Source of the DNA: Sulfurovum sp.
GTDB taxonomy: Bacteria > Campylobacterota > Campylobacteria > Campylobacterales > Sulfurovaceae
DNA length: 44,284 nt
Assembly (NCBI GenBank): GCA_027068485.1
Contig: JAMOSB010000021.1
Location: forward strand, 1 to 44,284
Direction: 5' to 3'
Shown here: positions 33,255 to 43,094 of the stretch, piece by piece
Position numbering within the stretch: the stretch's first letter is position 1
How the letters are laid out: every line of letters starts with the position of its first letter
Made by a program: the position numbers and the translations under genes
Notes under the pieces: generated by a model
Told to the model about the DNA's origin: nothing
Database searches by the model: none
The model's input: only the letters and a program-made list of their open reading frames with translations

Positions 33255-36200
33255 GTAACCCACACACCCCACACCACTACGCCCTCGGTATCGATATCGG
33301 TTCGACGACAGTCAAGTATGTCCTCTGTAATGAGGCGTTTGAGATCGTCGCCAAAGCCTACACCCCTCACGACACCAAACAAGCCCACACCCTCCTCAGA
33401 CTCCTAGAGGAGCTTGCCTCTCAACACCCCGACTACTACAAGCAGATCAACAAGGTCTATATCACAGGCTCAGGAGCAAGCCGTATCGCTCCGACCATCA
33501 ACGCCCGCTTTGTCCAAGAGGTCAACGCCGTCGTCCTTGCGGTCGAACACTACCACCCCGATGTCAATGCGGTCATTGAGCTGGGGGGACAAGATGCCAA
33601 GATTATCCACTTCAAAGCGGGAGAGGATGGCAAGAAGACCGTCTCCACCTCGATGAATGATAAGTGTGCCTCAGGGACAGGAGCGACCATCGAGAAGTGT
33701 ACGATGAAGGTCGGACTAGAGCAAGAGGAGGTACAAAAACTCACCTTTGAGACCGATAAGCTCCACCATGTCGCAGCCAAGTGTGGGGTCTTTGCGGAGA
33801 CCGATATTGTCAACCTTGTCAAGACCTCTGTCCCCTCCAATGAGATTATGAACTCCCTCGCTGATGCAATCGTGATGCAAAACCTCACCGTCCTCACCCG
33901 TGGAAATACCCTCATGCCCAATGTCCTTCTGCTTGGAGGACCCAACACCTATCTGCCCTTTTTGCAAGAGTGTTGGCGGATGCGTATCGCTCAGACTTGG
34001 GATGAGCGAGGGGTCATCTATGATGCCGATCGTCTCGATGAGCTGATCTTGGTACCTGACAATGCCCAGTACTATGCCGCCTTTGGTGCGGTGGTCTTTG
34101 GGGAGGGAGAAGCCAACCATGACAAATCCTTCAACGGCACCCTACAGCTCAAGACCCTCGTCGACTCAGGAGGGGTACAAAACAGTGACAACAACGACAC
34201 CCCTCTCGTGCGTAGTCCCGAAGAGCTAGAGGCATTTAAAGCCCGCTACACTATCCCCCCATTTGAGCCTCTCAAACTCACCCAAAAGACCGAGTGCTAC
34301 CTCGGAATCGATGGGGGATCGACCAGCTCCAAAGCGGTGCTAGTCAATGCCCAAGGGGAGCTGATACTCAAAGTCTATCAACTCTCCAAAGGAAACCCCA
34401 TACAAGATACCGTTGAGCTACTCCAGAAGATCCAAGAGGCAGACCCCCATGGCTACTACGATATCCGTGGGCTAGGCACCACGGGCTACGCAGCAGATGT
34501 CTTGGAGGGAGCATTGAAAGCCGATACCAATATCATCGAGACGATCGCCCACATGAAGAGTGCTCAGTCGGTCTACGGCAAAGATATCGACATCATCTGT
34601 GATATCGGTGGGCAGGATATCAAGGTGCTGTTTATGGAGAATGGGATGATGAAAAACTTCCGCCTCTCCAATCAGTGTAGTGCGGGTAATGGTACCTTGC
34701 TCCAGAGTATGTCTAAGCAGTTTGGGGTCAAAGTCGAGGAGTTTGCCGATGTGGCATTCTCTGCAACCCAAGCCCCCCGCTTCAACTACGGCTGTGCGGT
34801 CTTCCTCGATACCGATCGGGTCAACTTCCAAAAGGAGGGCTACACCAAAGAGGAGCTCTTCGCAGGGATCGCCAAGGTACTCCCCAAAAATGTCTGGCAG
34901 TATGTCGTCCAAGCTCCCAATCTCGCAGCGTTTGGGAAGCACTTCGTCCTCCAAGGGGGTACACAGTACAACCTCGCTGCACTTAAAGCCCAAGTCGACT
35001 ATATCAAGGAGCTTGTCCCTGATGCCCGTGTCGATGTCCACCCCTACCCTGGAGAGGCGGGAGCCTTTGGGGCAGCGATCGAGGCACGCGATGTGGTCAA
35101 AGAGCGAGGCTATGGGACTTTTGTCGGTCTCCAAGAGGCACTACAACTCACCTTTACCTCCCGTACCGATGAGTCGACCCGCTGTCACTTCTGTCCGATG
35201 GACTGCTCGCGTACCTTTATCGACACCCAGACACCCAACTCCGATACAGTACGCTACATCGCAGGGTTTGCGTGTGAGAGTGGGACAGTAGAGTCCCCCC
35301 AAGCCCTCAAACTCCTCCAAAACGAACGCAAGGCTCTTCAGAAAGATACCCCAAACCTCGTCAAGAAGGAGTCCAAAGCCCTCTTCGCCTCTAGCTATCT
35401 CCTCGATGAACGCCCCACAGAGCAAACCCCTATCACCACCCAAACCGTACGCACCACACTGGGTGGATGGGGACCAACCCTGCGTAAGTCTGTCACACGA
35501 TCCTTTGAGGCAAGTAGCTCTGAGGTGATGGCGATGCGTCAAACAATACGCATCGCTATCCCCAAAGTCCTCAACCTCTACTCTACCGCCCCCTTTATCC
35601 GTGCCTATCTTGAGGCAGTGGGGGTGGCACCTGCACATATCCAGTTCTCTAGCTTTACCAATGAAGATATGTACCTAGAGGGGGCAAAGTATGGATCAGT
35701 CGACTCCTGCTTCCCTGCCAAAGTCGCACAGTCGCATGTCTATGCGTTGCTCTTTGGCAAACGCTTCTCCAAGGTGGCATTTGACTACCTCTGGTTTCCT
35801 GCGGTGCGGACACTGCCTGGCTTTATCAGCTCGACGATGGGGCAGACGGCGTGTCCTATCATCACAGGTACCCCCCGCGTGGTCTACTCCGCCTTTACCA
35901 AAGAGCAAGACCTCTTCAAGGGGCGTGGCATAGACTATATCGATGATACCCTCAGCTTTGATGATCTGCCACTACTAGAGCAGGAGCTTTTTGATACATG
36001 GCATTCACGACTCCAACTCACCGCCGATGAGAATGCGTGGGCAGTCAAACAGGCATGGAAAGCACTCCACGCCAATGACCACGCAATCCAAGCAGAGGGC
36101 AAAGCCCTCCTCCAAGAGGCACAAGCCAACAATGAAGTGGTACTTCTCCTACTTGGACGACCCTACCACTCCGACCCTGGGATCAACCACGAAGTACTCG

Positions 36201-36643
36201 ATGAGTTCCAATCCCTTGGCTACAAAACCCTCTCGATGCGTGCGATCCCTAGAGATCCCGACTCCCTCGCCCCCTACTTTGACTCAGAGCAGGAGGCGGG
36301 CTATATCCAAGACTACTTTGATGTCCGTGATGTCTGGCCAGAGAACTACTCTACCAACTCCGCACAGAAGGTCTGGGCGGCTAAGTTTGCCGCACGACAC
36401 CCCCATATCGCAGTCCTTGACCTCTCTAGCTTCAAGTGTGGACACGATGCCCCCACCTATGCGATCATCGACAAGATCCTTGGGGCGAGTCGCACCCCCC
36501 ACCTCACCCTACACGATATCGATGCCAACAAACCAGGTGGCTCGATCAAGATACGGGTCAAGACCTTTGCCTACACCCTAGAGCAGTACAAAAAGACCCT
36601 CACCCCCATCTCACAACCCACTACCACGGAGGTATCACAATGA
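33251..36643 (+). CDS. Large double-activase protein of the 2-hydroxyacyl-CoA dehydratase activator family (ASKHA x2 + DUF2229)
   Basis: 1130 aa. Two BadF/BcrA/HgdC-type ATPase domains: first GIDIGSTTVKYVL (13-25) with cluster ligands Cys139 (NDKCASGTGA) and Cys178 (AAKCGVFAETD); second GIDGGSTSSKAVL (from about 350) with NQCSAGNGT (about 474) and GCAVFLDTDRV. Then a Cys-rich CHFCPMDC segment (about 644) and a DUF2229/HgdB-like region (from about 767; SVDSCFPAK, TCPI-type Cys). Activators of this type use ATP hydrolysis to drive very low-potential electrons from a 4Fe-4S cluster to a partner. The partner is likely the next gene (ATGA overlap). Physiological substrate unknown; no CoA-transferase or fermentation genes are near. 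Confidence 0.85.
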   Translation: MSNPHTPHHYALGIDIGSTTVKYVLCNEAFEIVAKAYTPHDTKQAHTLLRLLEELASQHPDYYKQINKVYITGSGASRIAPTINARFVQEVNAVVLAVEHYHPDVNAVIELGGQDAKIIHFKAGEDGKKTVSTSMNDKCASGTGATIEKCTMKVGLEQEEVQKLTFETDKLHHVAAKCGVFAETDIVNLVKTSVPSNEIMNSLADAIVMQNLTVLTRGNTLMPNVLLLGGPNTYLPFLQECWRMRIAQTWDERGVIYDADRLDELILVPDNAQYYAAFGAVVFGEGEANHDKSFNGTLQLKTLVDSGGVQNSDNNDTPLVRSPEELEAFKARYTIPPFEPLKLTQKTECYLGIDGGSTSSKAVLVNAQGELILKVYQLSKGNPIQDTVELLQKIQEADPHGYYDIRGLGTTGYAADVLEGALKADTNIIETIAHMKSAQSVYGKDIDIICDIGGQDIKVLFMENGMMKNFRLSNQCSAGNGTLLQSMSKQFGVKVEEFADVAFSATQAPRFNYGCAVFLDTDRVNFQKEGYTKEELFAGIAKVLPKNVWQYVVQAPNLAAFGKHFVLQGGTQYNLAALKAQVDYIKELVPDARVDVHPYPGEAGAFGAAIEARDVVKERGYGTFVGLQEALQLTFTSRTDESTRCHFCPMDCSRTFIDTQTPNSDTVRYIAGFACESGTVESPQALKLLQNERKALQKDTPNLVKKESKALFASSYLLDERPTEQTPITTQTVRTTLGGWGPTLRKSVTRSFEASSSEVMAMRQTIRIAIPKVLNLYSTAPFIRAYLEAVGVAPAHIQFSSFTNEDMYLEGAKYGSVDSCFPAKVAQSHVYALLFGKRFSKVAFDYLWFPAVRTLPGFISSTMGQTACPIITGTPRVVYSAFTKEQDLFKGRGIDYIDDTLSFDDLPLLEQELFDTWHSRLQLTADENAWAVKQAWKALHANDHAIQAEGKALLQEAQANNEVVLLLLGRPYHSDPGINHEVLDEFQSLGYKTLSMRAIPRDPDSLAPYFDSEQEAGYIQDYFDVRDVWPENYSTNSAQKVWAAKFAARHPHIAVLDLSSFKCGHDAPTYAIIDKILGASRTPHLTLHDIDANKPGGSIKIRVKTFAYTLEQYKKTLTPISQPTTTEVSQ

Positions 36644-38154
36644 GTGCATGTAGCGGTATCAAACCCCACGACGACAGCAACACCAGCCTAGGCTACCTTG
36701 GACAGTCTGCCACCCAGTGGCGTGATCATATCAACCAGAGCTATACCCACGCCGAACGCGGTCAGACCACCATACTCTTTGGGGGGTTGACCCTGCTTCA
36801 AGATCGCCTTGTCGCTACAGCCATACGCTCCCTAGGAGAGAAGTATGTCGCCCTCCCCAACCCCGACTTTGAGTCATTTCGTACGGGGAAGTCCTTTGGT
36901 AATCGTGGACAGTGTAACCCCACCTACTTCACCGTGGGTAACCTCGTCAAGTATCTCCAGAAGCTTCGTGATGAGGAGGGGATCAGCACCGAGGAGATCA
37001 TCTCTAACTACCTCTATGTCACCGCAGGAGGGTGTGGACCGTGTCGCTTTGGGATGTACCTCACTGAGTACCGCAAAGCCTTGAGTGATGCGGGGTTTGC
37101 GGGCTTTAGGATTATGAGCTTTCAGCACAATGAGGGGATCTTCCAAGCCGAAGATGAGCAGGAGAGCTACCAGTTCTCTCCCAAGTTCTTTATCACCCTT
37201 ATCAAGGCGATTATCATCGGCGATATCCTCAATATCCTTGGCTACAAGATACGCCCCTACGAGATAGAACAAGGGGCGACTGACCAAGCCTTGGAGGCGT
37301 GCTATACCCTCATCAGTGAGGCATTTATGGACAAACGCAACCTCACCCATGCGATGTGGCAGTGTCGTAAACACCTAGAGAAGGTCAAGCTCAACCGCCT
37401 CCAACCCAAACCCAAAGTGATGGTGATGGGGGAATTTTGGGCAGCGATGACCGAGGGCGATGGCAACTACAACCTCCATCGATTTTTGGAGTCGGAGGGG
37501 GCGGAGTGTGTCCCACAGCCTATCCTCAACCGCCTAATGCTCAGTATCTGGGAGGCGGAGTATGCCCTCAACAAACAACGCACCCTCCCCAAAGCAGATG
37601 CCAAATCCATCGAGTTTGGTGATGCCAAGAGCAAACTAATGCTCAAGATGGCAAAAGGAGCAGTGAAAGTCTACTTCACCCTCTACGCCAAAGCGGTCGG
37701 ACTCCACGACTACACGCTTCCTGATATCGATGCCCTCTCCAAGCTCAGTGAGGTCTACTACCCACTCGATGCTGAGGGGGGAGAGGGACACCTCGAAGTC
37801 GCCCACCTCCTAGAGAGTATCGAACACAACCTCGCCCACCTTGTCCTCTCTGTCAAACCCTTTGGGTGTATGCCCTCCTCTGCGGTCTCTGATGGGATAC
37901 AGTCACTCGTCGTGAGTCGCTACCCCTCTGCCAACTTCCTCAGCATCGAGACCTCAGGCGAAGGAGCTGCCAACTTCTACTCCCGCGTACAGATGGCACT
38001 CTTCAAAGCCAAACAGTCCGCCAAAGAGGAGTACGAAGCCCTAGAGACCCCCACCACCATCCCAGACAAACTCCACAACTACCTCTACCAACCCACCAAC
38101 CACCAAGCAGGCACGGCAGCACAACTCATAGCAAGTCTAGGAAGAGGCGTTTAG
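36640..38154 (+). CDS. 2-hydroxyacyl-CoA dehydratase (HgdB-like) / DUF2229-type partner protein
   Basis: 504 aa from ATG 36640 (GGAGGT upstream, ATGA overlap with the previous stop). Cys residues in GNRGQCNPTY and TAGGCGPCRFGMY resemble the FeS ligand sites of HgdB/BcrB-like proteins; KPFGCMPSSAVSDGI and FLSIETSGEGAANFYSRVQ complete the pattern. It should accept electrons from the double activase. Such pairs, distinct from the true dehydratases, occur in many anaerobes and reduce an unknown substrate. The longer frame from 36436 lies in the upstream gene and is rejected. Confidence 0.8.
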   Translation: MSACSGIKPHDDSNTSLGYLGQSATQWRDHINQSYTHAERGQTTILFGGLTLLQDRLVATAIRSLGEKYVALPNPDFESFRTGKSFGNRGQCNPTYFTVGNLVKYLQKLRDEEGISTEEIISNYLYVTAGGCGPCRFGMYLTEYRKALSDAGFAGFRIMSFQHNEGIFQAEDEQESYQFSPKFFITLIKAIIIGDILNILGYKIRPYEIEQGATDQALEACYTLISEAFMDKRNLTHAMWQCRKHLEKVKLNRLQPKPKVMVMGEFWAAMTEGDGNYNLHRFLESEGAECVPQPILNRLMLSIWEAEYALNKQRTLPKADAKSIEFGDAKSKLMLKMAKGAVKVYFTLYAKAVGLHDYTLPDIDALSKLSEVYYPLDAEGGEGHLEVAHLLESIEHNLAHLVLSVKPFGCMPSSAVSDGIQSLVVSRYPSANFLSIETSGEGAANFYSRVQMALFKAKQSAKEEYEALETPTTIPDKLHNYLYQPTNHQAGTAAQLIASLGRGV

Positions 38155-38161
38155 GTCAAGT

Positions 38162-38184
38162 AGGCTCTTTAGAGAGGAGAGCCT
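38162..38184 (+). terminator. Hairpin after the activase/dehydratase run
   Basis: AGGCTCT and AGAGCCT form a perfect seven-bp stem with a nine-base loop just after the stop codon. The following TTCCCTATT is a poor T tract. It lies between convergent genes. Confidence 0.5.
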
Positions 38185-38211
38185 TTCCCTATTAGGAGAG
38201 AGTCAATTATC

Positions 38212-39000
38212 TTATACTCTATCTAGTGACTTCCTCGCCACGATATGGATATAGCGTCCCATATTGCGGAAGGTGGGTTGTCTACAGTGGCGGTACTCCA
38301 TCTCTAGGAGTTTGTGGATATCAGTCTGCTCTAGTGCGTCGGGTTCCATATAGTCGTGAAAGACGCGGATCCCTGTGTGGGTGGTAATCTCAAAGCCATT
38401 TGACTCTAGCCAAGCGATGATAGTCTCTGGGGCTTGGGGGTGGGGAGGGGTGAGCTTCTTGCCTCTGCCGTACCACTTCTTCTGAAGCATCGTCTCGACA
38501 CGCCACCCCCCTTTGAGCATATTGCGGTAGATGAGAGAGTGTTGGTTGAAGAAGAGGAGTGAGAGCGTCCCCTTGGGCTTGACACGATCAGCTACGATGG
38601 CGAGGGTCTCTAGGGGGTTCGCCAGCCACTCGATGACTGCGTGGAAGAGGACGAGGTCTTGTGGGGGGAGAGTCTGGGCGATGGTTTGGGCGGGGGCTTG
38701 GTGAAAGACCGCGTCGACCCCCGCCTCCTCAAAGAGTGCTTTGGCTTTGTGGAGCATCTTGTAGGAGATGTCATTGGCAGTGAGGTGGTGTCCTCTCTGG
38801 GCAAACCACAGAGCCATCTGCCCCAACCCACACCCCGCGTCCCAGATGCTCAAAGGCTCTTGTGTATAGAGTGGAGCAAGATCCTCTTGGAGGAGGCGGA
38901 GTCGCCACTCCCCTTTGAGTGTCCCGTAGATTGACTGCTCAAACCGCTGAGCGAGTGGATCAAAGTTGTAGTCATACTTACCGCGTTCTTTGGCTCCCAT
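38212..39000 (-). CDS. cmoM: tRNA 5-carboxymethoxyuridine methyltransferase CmoM (SmtA-like)
   Basis: 262 aa SAM-dependent methyltransferase. It forms the methyl ester of cmo5U at tRNA position 34. Close likeness to E. coli CmoM as I remember it: FEQSIYGTLKGEWR, IWDAGCGLGQMAL (SAM loop), LVLFHAVIEWLANP, TGIRVFHDYM and EYRHCRQP.FRNMGRYIHIVARK. The ATG follows the symporter stop with no gap, so they are co-transcribed. Confidence 0.88.
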   Translation of the reverse strand: MGAKERGKYDYNFDPLAQRFEQSIYGTLKGEWRLRLLQEDLAPLYTQEPLSIWDAGCGLGQMALWFAQRGHHLTANDISYKMLHKAKALFEEAGVDAVFHQAPAQTIAQTLPPQDLVLFHAVIEWLANPLETLAIVADRVKPKGTLSLLFFNQHSLIYRNMLKGGWRVETMLQKKWYGRGKKLTPPHPQAPETIIAWLESNGFEITTHTGIRVFHDYMEPDALEQTDIHKLLEMEYRHCRQPTFRNMGRYIHIVARKSLDRV

Positions 39001-40332
39001 CTACGCCTCCCTCTGTACTCTATCCATCGCTTCAGCCAGTTTAGCCTCCTGCTCCACATCGATCTCCACCGCTTCGACGATACCCGCTGAGATATCCTCA
39101 AAGCACGCACGATCTAGCTCCCCTTCGGCTTTGGCGACGATACAGGTCACGACCGCATCGCCTGTGACATTGACCGAGGTGCGTACCATATCGAGTATCC
39201 TATCGACTCCTAAGATGAGTCCGATCCCCTCGACGGGTAGCCCCACCTGCACAAAGACCATCGAGAGCATGATAAGCCCCACCCCTGGCACCCCTGCCGT
39301 ACCGATTGAGGCGAGTACCGACATCAAGATCACCGTGAGGTAGCCCCCTAATCCTAGCTCTATCCCATAGACATTGGCGATAAAGACCGTCGCCACCCCC
39401 TGCATAATAGCCGTACCGTCCATGTTGATCGTTGCTCCAAAGGGGATAGTGAAGGAGGCGACCGAGTTGTCTACCCCCATCCGCTTGGTGACACAACGCA
39501 AGGTGACGGGGATAGTAGCGTTGGAACTAGCCGTAGAGAAGGCAAACACCTGAGCATCCCGTATCTTGGCGAGGAAGGCTTTGGGGCTGAGTCCTGAGAG
39601 GAGTTTGAGTAAGACCATCAGCGTCCCAAAGAGGTGAAGCATCAACGCCACCACCAACACCACGACATACCCCGCAAGACTCAACAAGAGATCTAACCCT
39701 AGCTCTGCGACGGCTTTGGCAAGGAGAGCAAAGACTGCGTAAGGGGCAACCGACATCACAATGGTGACCATGTGCATCATCGCCTCATTGAGTATCTCGA
39801 TTCCCTCTGCGATCGCTTTGGCTCTCTGCCCAACCATCAAGAGGGAGATCCCCAGCAGAATAGAGAAGAAGATAATCTGAAGCATATTGCCCGTAGCAAA
39901 GGCGTGGATAACATTGTCTGGGATGATATTGAGGAGGACATCACTCAGTGGTGGAGCCTCCTTGGCACTAAAAGATGCCTCACTCACACCATTGGCTCCA
40001 CTCCCTGGAGCGACAAGGAGGGCGATACTCATCGCCACGGCGATCGCGATGGCCGTCGTAAGCAAGTAGAGTCCAAAAGATTTGACCCCGACACTCCCTA
40101 GCTTGCGTACATCCCCTATCCCCAAGACCCCTGAGAGCAGAGAGAAGAAGACCAACGGTACCACTAGCATCTTGAGTGCGGTGACAAACGCCTTGCCCAC
40201 AAGGGCAAACACCCCCCCGACAAGATACTCTGAGATGACACTCCCCTCACCTGCTAATCCACCAAGATTGATCACCAATCCAACTACGATACCAAGCCCC
40301 ATCGCCCAGAGTACTTTTGCTGTTAGTGTCAC
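39001..40332 (-). CDS. Dicarboxylate/amino acid:cation symporter (SDF family, GltP/DctA-like)
   Basis: 443 aa from GTG 40332, with AAAGGGG five bases upstream and its own extended -10 box before it; the longer frame to 40392 overlaps that promoter and modC. It contains the re-entrant serine-rich loop ASSNATIPVT and the substrate motif TINMDGTAIMQGVATVF. Imports glutamate, aspartate or C4-dicarboxylates with Na+ or H+. The exact substrate cannot be read from sequence. Confidence 0.9.
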   Translation of the reverse strand: MTLTAKVLWAMGLGIVVGLVINLGGLAGEGSVISEYLVGGVFALVGKAFVTALKMLVVPLVFFSLLSGVLGIGDVRKLGSVGVKSFGLYLLTTAIAIAVAMSIALLVAPGSGANGVSEASFSAKEAPPLSDVLLNIIPDNVIHAFATGNMLQIIFFSILLGISLLMVGQRAKAIAEGIEILNEAMMHMVTIVMSVAPYAVFALLAKAVAELGLDLLLSLAGYVVVLVVALMLHLFGTLMVLLKLLSGLSPKAFLAKIRDAQVFAFSTASSNATIPVTLRCVTKRMGVDNSVASFTIPFGATINMDGTAIMQGVATVFIANVYGIELGLGGYLTVILMSVLASIGTAGVPGVGLIMLSMVFVQVGLPVEGIGLILGVDRILDMVRTSVNVTGDAVVTCIVAKAEGELDRACFEDISAGIVEAVEIDVEQEAKLAEAMDRVQREA

Positions 40333-40358
40333 GAAAACCCCTTTGTTGTTTTGGTGAA

Positions 40359-40367
40359 AGTATAGCA
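40359..40367 (-). promoter_or_regulatory. Extended -10 promoter of the symporter-cmoM pair
   Basis: Minus strand TGCTATACT, 27 bases before the GTG and just beyond the modC stop codon. It separates the pair from the mod operon. Confidence 0.55.
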
Positions 40368-40369
40368 GA

Positions 40370-41221
40370 TTATCGGAGCAAAATCGGAGCAAATGCCTTG
40401 ACCCCTACCTCCACTCGCTCACCGATGGTAAGGTGCTTCGCCTCCTCTGGGCTGATGACCACCTCCACAAGCTGTTGCCCTATCGCCACCACTGCTACAA
40501 AGATCACATCGACCTTCTCGATCTCTAGCACCTCCCCCTCAAAGGAGAACTTCTGACTCCCCGTAGTCTTGAGCAGTATCTCCTTGGGGCTACCATCGGC
40601 GACTACCCCCCCCTGCTCTAGCACCACCACCCGTGAGGCGAGGCGGTAGATCTCACTAGGATCATGACTCACCATCAGGGTTGTCGTCCCAAACTCCTTG
40701 TGGAGTGTCAAGATCTCCTGCTGTAGCCTACTACGCATCGTAGGGTCTAGTGCCGAGAGAGGCTCATCCATCAACAAGAGCTGAGGGCGGTTCATCATCG
40801 CACGGCAGAGGCTGACGCGTTGTTTTTGTCCACCACTGAGATAGGCGGGTCGTCTGGAGGCGAGTGAGGTGAGTTGGGTGATTGCTAGGAGGTGTTGGGC
40901 TAAGGCTCTATCGGGATTGACAAAGAGAAGATGCTCCTCGACACTCATATTGGGGAAGAGGGCGTACTCTTGGAAGACAAACCCGATCCGACGCTCCTGC
41001 ACAGGCAACGAGACTGCTCCATCGAGCCACACTGCTCCATCGATGACGATCCGCCCACTTGCCTGCTCTAGCCCCGCTAGGATACGAAGCAGGGTCGTCT
41101 TACCACTCCCACTCTCTCCTGCGATCGCGACAAACTCCCCCTTGGTGATCTCAAGATCGACTGAGAGAAGCATCTCTCCTTTGGCACCATGGAGGGACTT
41201 GGTGGTCTGGATGGTTAGCAT
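40370..41221 (-). CDS. modC: Molybdate ABC transporter ATP-binding protein ModC
   Basis: 283 aa. Walker A GESGSGKTT (36-44), Q-loop VFQEYALFP, signature LSGGQKQRVSLCRA and Walker B LLLMDEPLSALDP are complete. The C-terminal 60-70 residues form a short TOBE-like segment. Energises molybdate (or tungstate) import with ModB. Last gene of the mod operon. Confidence 0.9.
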   Translation of the reverse strand: MLTIQTTKSLHGAKGEMLLSVDLEITKGEFVAIAGESGSGKTTLLRILAGLEQASGRIVIDGAVWLDGAVSLPVQERRIGFVFQEYALFPNMSVEEHLLFVNPDRALAQHLLAITQLTSLASRRPAYLSGGQKQRVSLCRAMMNRPQLLLMDEPLSALDPTMRSRLQQEILTLHKEFGTTTLMVSHDPSEIYRLASRVVVLEQGGVVADGSPKEILLKTTGSQKFSFEGEVLEIEKVDVIFVAVVAIGQQLVEVVISPEEAKHLTIGERVEVGVKAFAPILLR

Positions 41222-41242
41222 AGTTGGCTCCTTGGGGGTAGA

Positions 41243-41935
41243 CTAGAGTCCAAAACGGTGGCTCTGTTTGCGGTTGAATAGATAGACACTTAGCAGTACC
41301 AAGAAGCTCATCACCACCATCACCCCACTGTAGATATGTGCGGAGTGATAGTCCATCACCTCAACCATCTCATAGATCGCTACAGAGGCGACCTTGGTCT
41401 CATCGGGGATACTTCCCCCCACCATCAGCACCACCCCAAACTCCCCTACCGTATGAGCAAAGGTGACGATGGTAGCGGTGAGGAGTGCGGGCTTGATATT
41501 GGGCAGGGCGACACGAAGCAGGGTCGCCATACGACTCTTGCCACTGATATAGCTCGCCTCTAGCATCGTGGGGTTGAGCGACTCAAATCCTCCCTGAAGG
41601 GGCTGTACCATAAAGGGTAGCGAGTAGAAACAACTCGCCACCACCAAGCCTGTGAAGTTGAAGACCAGTGTGATATCAAACCACGATGCGAGTAGCTCCC
41701 CTAGAGGAGAACTCTGTGAGAGGGAGATGAGCAGGTAGAAGCCTAGCACCGAGGGGGGCAGGACGATAGGCAGGGCGGTGAGTGCTTCGATAACGGGCTT
41801 GATGCGGGAGCGGGTGGTCGCAAGGTACCACGCCAGTGGCAGACTCACAAAAAACAAGATCAGCGTCGTCAACCCCGCAAGCTTGAAAGAGAGCCAAAAG
41901 GGAGCAAACTCCACCGCACCCAATGCCTCTAACAT
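41243..41935 (-). CDS. modB: Molybdate ABC transporter permease ModB
   Basis: 230 aa, five to six helices, with the ABC-coupling EAA loop [28 protein letters not shown] and the ModB-type [19 protein letters not shown]. The ATG overlaps the end of the Mop-like gene by seven bases. Confidence 0.92.
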   Translation of the reverse strand: MLEALGAVEFAPFWLSFKLAGLTTLILFFVSLPLAWYLATTRSRIKPVIEALTALPIVLPPSVLGFYLLISLSQSSPLGELLASWFDITLVFNFTGLVVASCFYSLPFMVQPLQGGFESLNPTMLEASYISGKSRMATLLRVALPNIKPALLTATIVTFAHTVGEFGVVLMVGGSIPDETKVASVAIYEMVEVMDYHSAHIYSGVMVVMSFLVLLSVYLFNRKQSHRFGL

Positions 41936-42333
41936 CCCAACACCTCCACAATCGAGAGTTCACACGCATCGATACAGAGTCTCACCTGATCCCCTACCAC
42001 TAGCTCCATCGCCTCCACACTGCGTTGGGTTAGGAGACTCTCAAACATCAGCCCAGACGCAAGACGCATCCGCACACGAGAGAGGAGTAGACCCACCTCT
42101 AGCTCTATGATGGTCGCGGGGAGTTGATTGGCGTGGCTCAAGGCTCCAATAGACCCCTTGACGATAGCGATATGGCTAGAGTTCACCGCTAGACGCACCT
42201 GACTCCCCTCGACAACCCCCCTCGCAAGCTCTAGTGTCACCATCCAGAGTCTCTCTCCTGCCAGATCAAGGCGCACAAGATGGAGCCGACCCGACTCTTC
42301 GATCTGGCAGATCGTCGCAAGAAGCTGATTCAT
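41929..42333 (-). CDS. Tandem TOBE/Mop-domain molybdate-binding protein
   Basis: 134 aa, two beta-rich repeats of about 65 residues; the second opens [28 protein letters not shown], the pattern of the Mop/TOBE fold which binds molybdate or tungstate oxyanions between subunits. There is no DNA-binding helix-turn-helix, so it is not a full ModE. It lies between modA and modB with overlaps at both ends (ATGA at 42330-42333). Likely a Mo store or a sensor for the transporter. Confidence 0.8.
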   Translation of the reverse strand: MNQLLATICQIEESGRLHLVRLDLAGERLWMVTLELARGVVEGSQVRLAVNSSHIAIVKGSIGALSHANQLPATIIELEVGLLLSRVRMRLASGLMFESLLTQRSVEAMELVVGDQVRLCIDACELSIVEVLGC

Positions 42334-43079
42334 GGGAGGAGATACCCAAATCGACGCAGTATCGTCTGAGCAGGAGGAGAGAGCATAAAGGCATAAAATG
42401 CCTTGACCTCTGGAGACTTGGCTCCCTGCTTGAGGATCACAATCCCCTGCTTGATCGGGGTGTAGAGGTGTGGGTCGACACTTGCCCAGTGTACCCCCTC
42501 TTGGTAGGCAGACATCTGAGGGCTATAGAGGGAGGATTTGGCGATGATCCCGATATCGGTTGCTCGTATCGTATAGGAGACTGTCTGAGCAATCGACTCA
42601 CCAAAGACTAACTTCTCCCGTAGGGTAGCGTAACACCCACTCCGCTCCATCGCCTCACGCGATGCCTCTCCATAGGGGGCAGTCTTGGGGTTGGCGATGG
42701 CAATTTTGTGAATCTGCTTGGAGTCGAGGAGTGCCATCCCTTGGGAGAAATCGCGTGGGGTACGACTCAGATACGCCAACGCCCCTTGGGCATAGACACG
42801 GGGTTGACTCACCGCTACCCCCGCCTCATAGAGCCGTTGGGGATAACGCATATTGGCAGACAGCAAGAGAGCATAGGGTGCCCCATGGAGGATCTGAGCG
42901 GTGAGTTTACCTGAGCTTCCAAGCACGACAGAGACTTTGGTCGTGGGATGGGTCTTGGCAAAGGCTTCAAGCAGAGGCTTCATCGCGTAGCTTACATTGG
43001 CAGCGACGGCGATAACAATCTCCCCACCACTCACCATCGATAGTGCCATACCCATCACGATAACGATGCGTTTGATCAT
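42330..43079 (-). CDS. modA: Molybdate-binding periplasmic protein ModA
   Basis: 249 aa with signal peptide (MIKRIVIVMGMALSMVSGG). Type II binding-protein fold: VAANVSYAMKPLLEAF and LGSSGKLTAQILHGAPYALLLSA are the anion-binding loops of ModA-type proteins; the mature protein captures molybdate for ModB/ModC. Tungstate or sulfate preference cannot be excluded. AAAGGAGTCAC ribosome site. Confidence 0.9.
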   Translation of the reverse strand: MIKRIVIVMGMALSMVSGGEIVIAVAANVSYAMKPLLEAFAKTHPTTKVSVVLGSSGKLTAQILHGAPYALLLSANMRYPQRLYEAGVAVSQPRVYAQGALAYLSRTPRDFSQGMALLDSKQIHKIAIANPKTAPYGEASREAMERSGCYATLREKLVFGESIAQTVSYTIRATDIGIIAKSSLYSPQMSAYQEGVHWASVDPHLYTPIKQGIVILKQGAKSPEVKAFYAFMLSPPAQTILRRFGYLLP

Positions 43080-43094
43080 GTGACTCCTTTGGAT

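Noticed and set aside
34472-35638. Minus-strand frames of 220 and 165 codons opposite the double activase
   Set aside because: Mirror frames caused by the biased codon use of the real gene; rich in Asp/Leu/Gly from reverse-complement effects.
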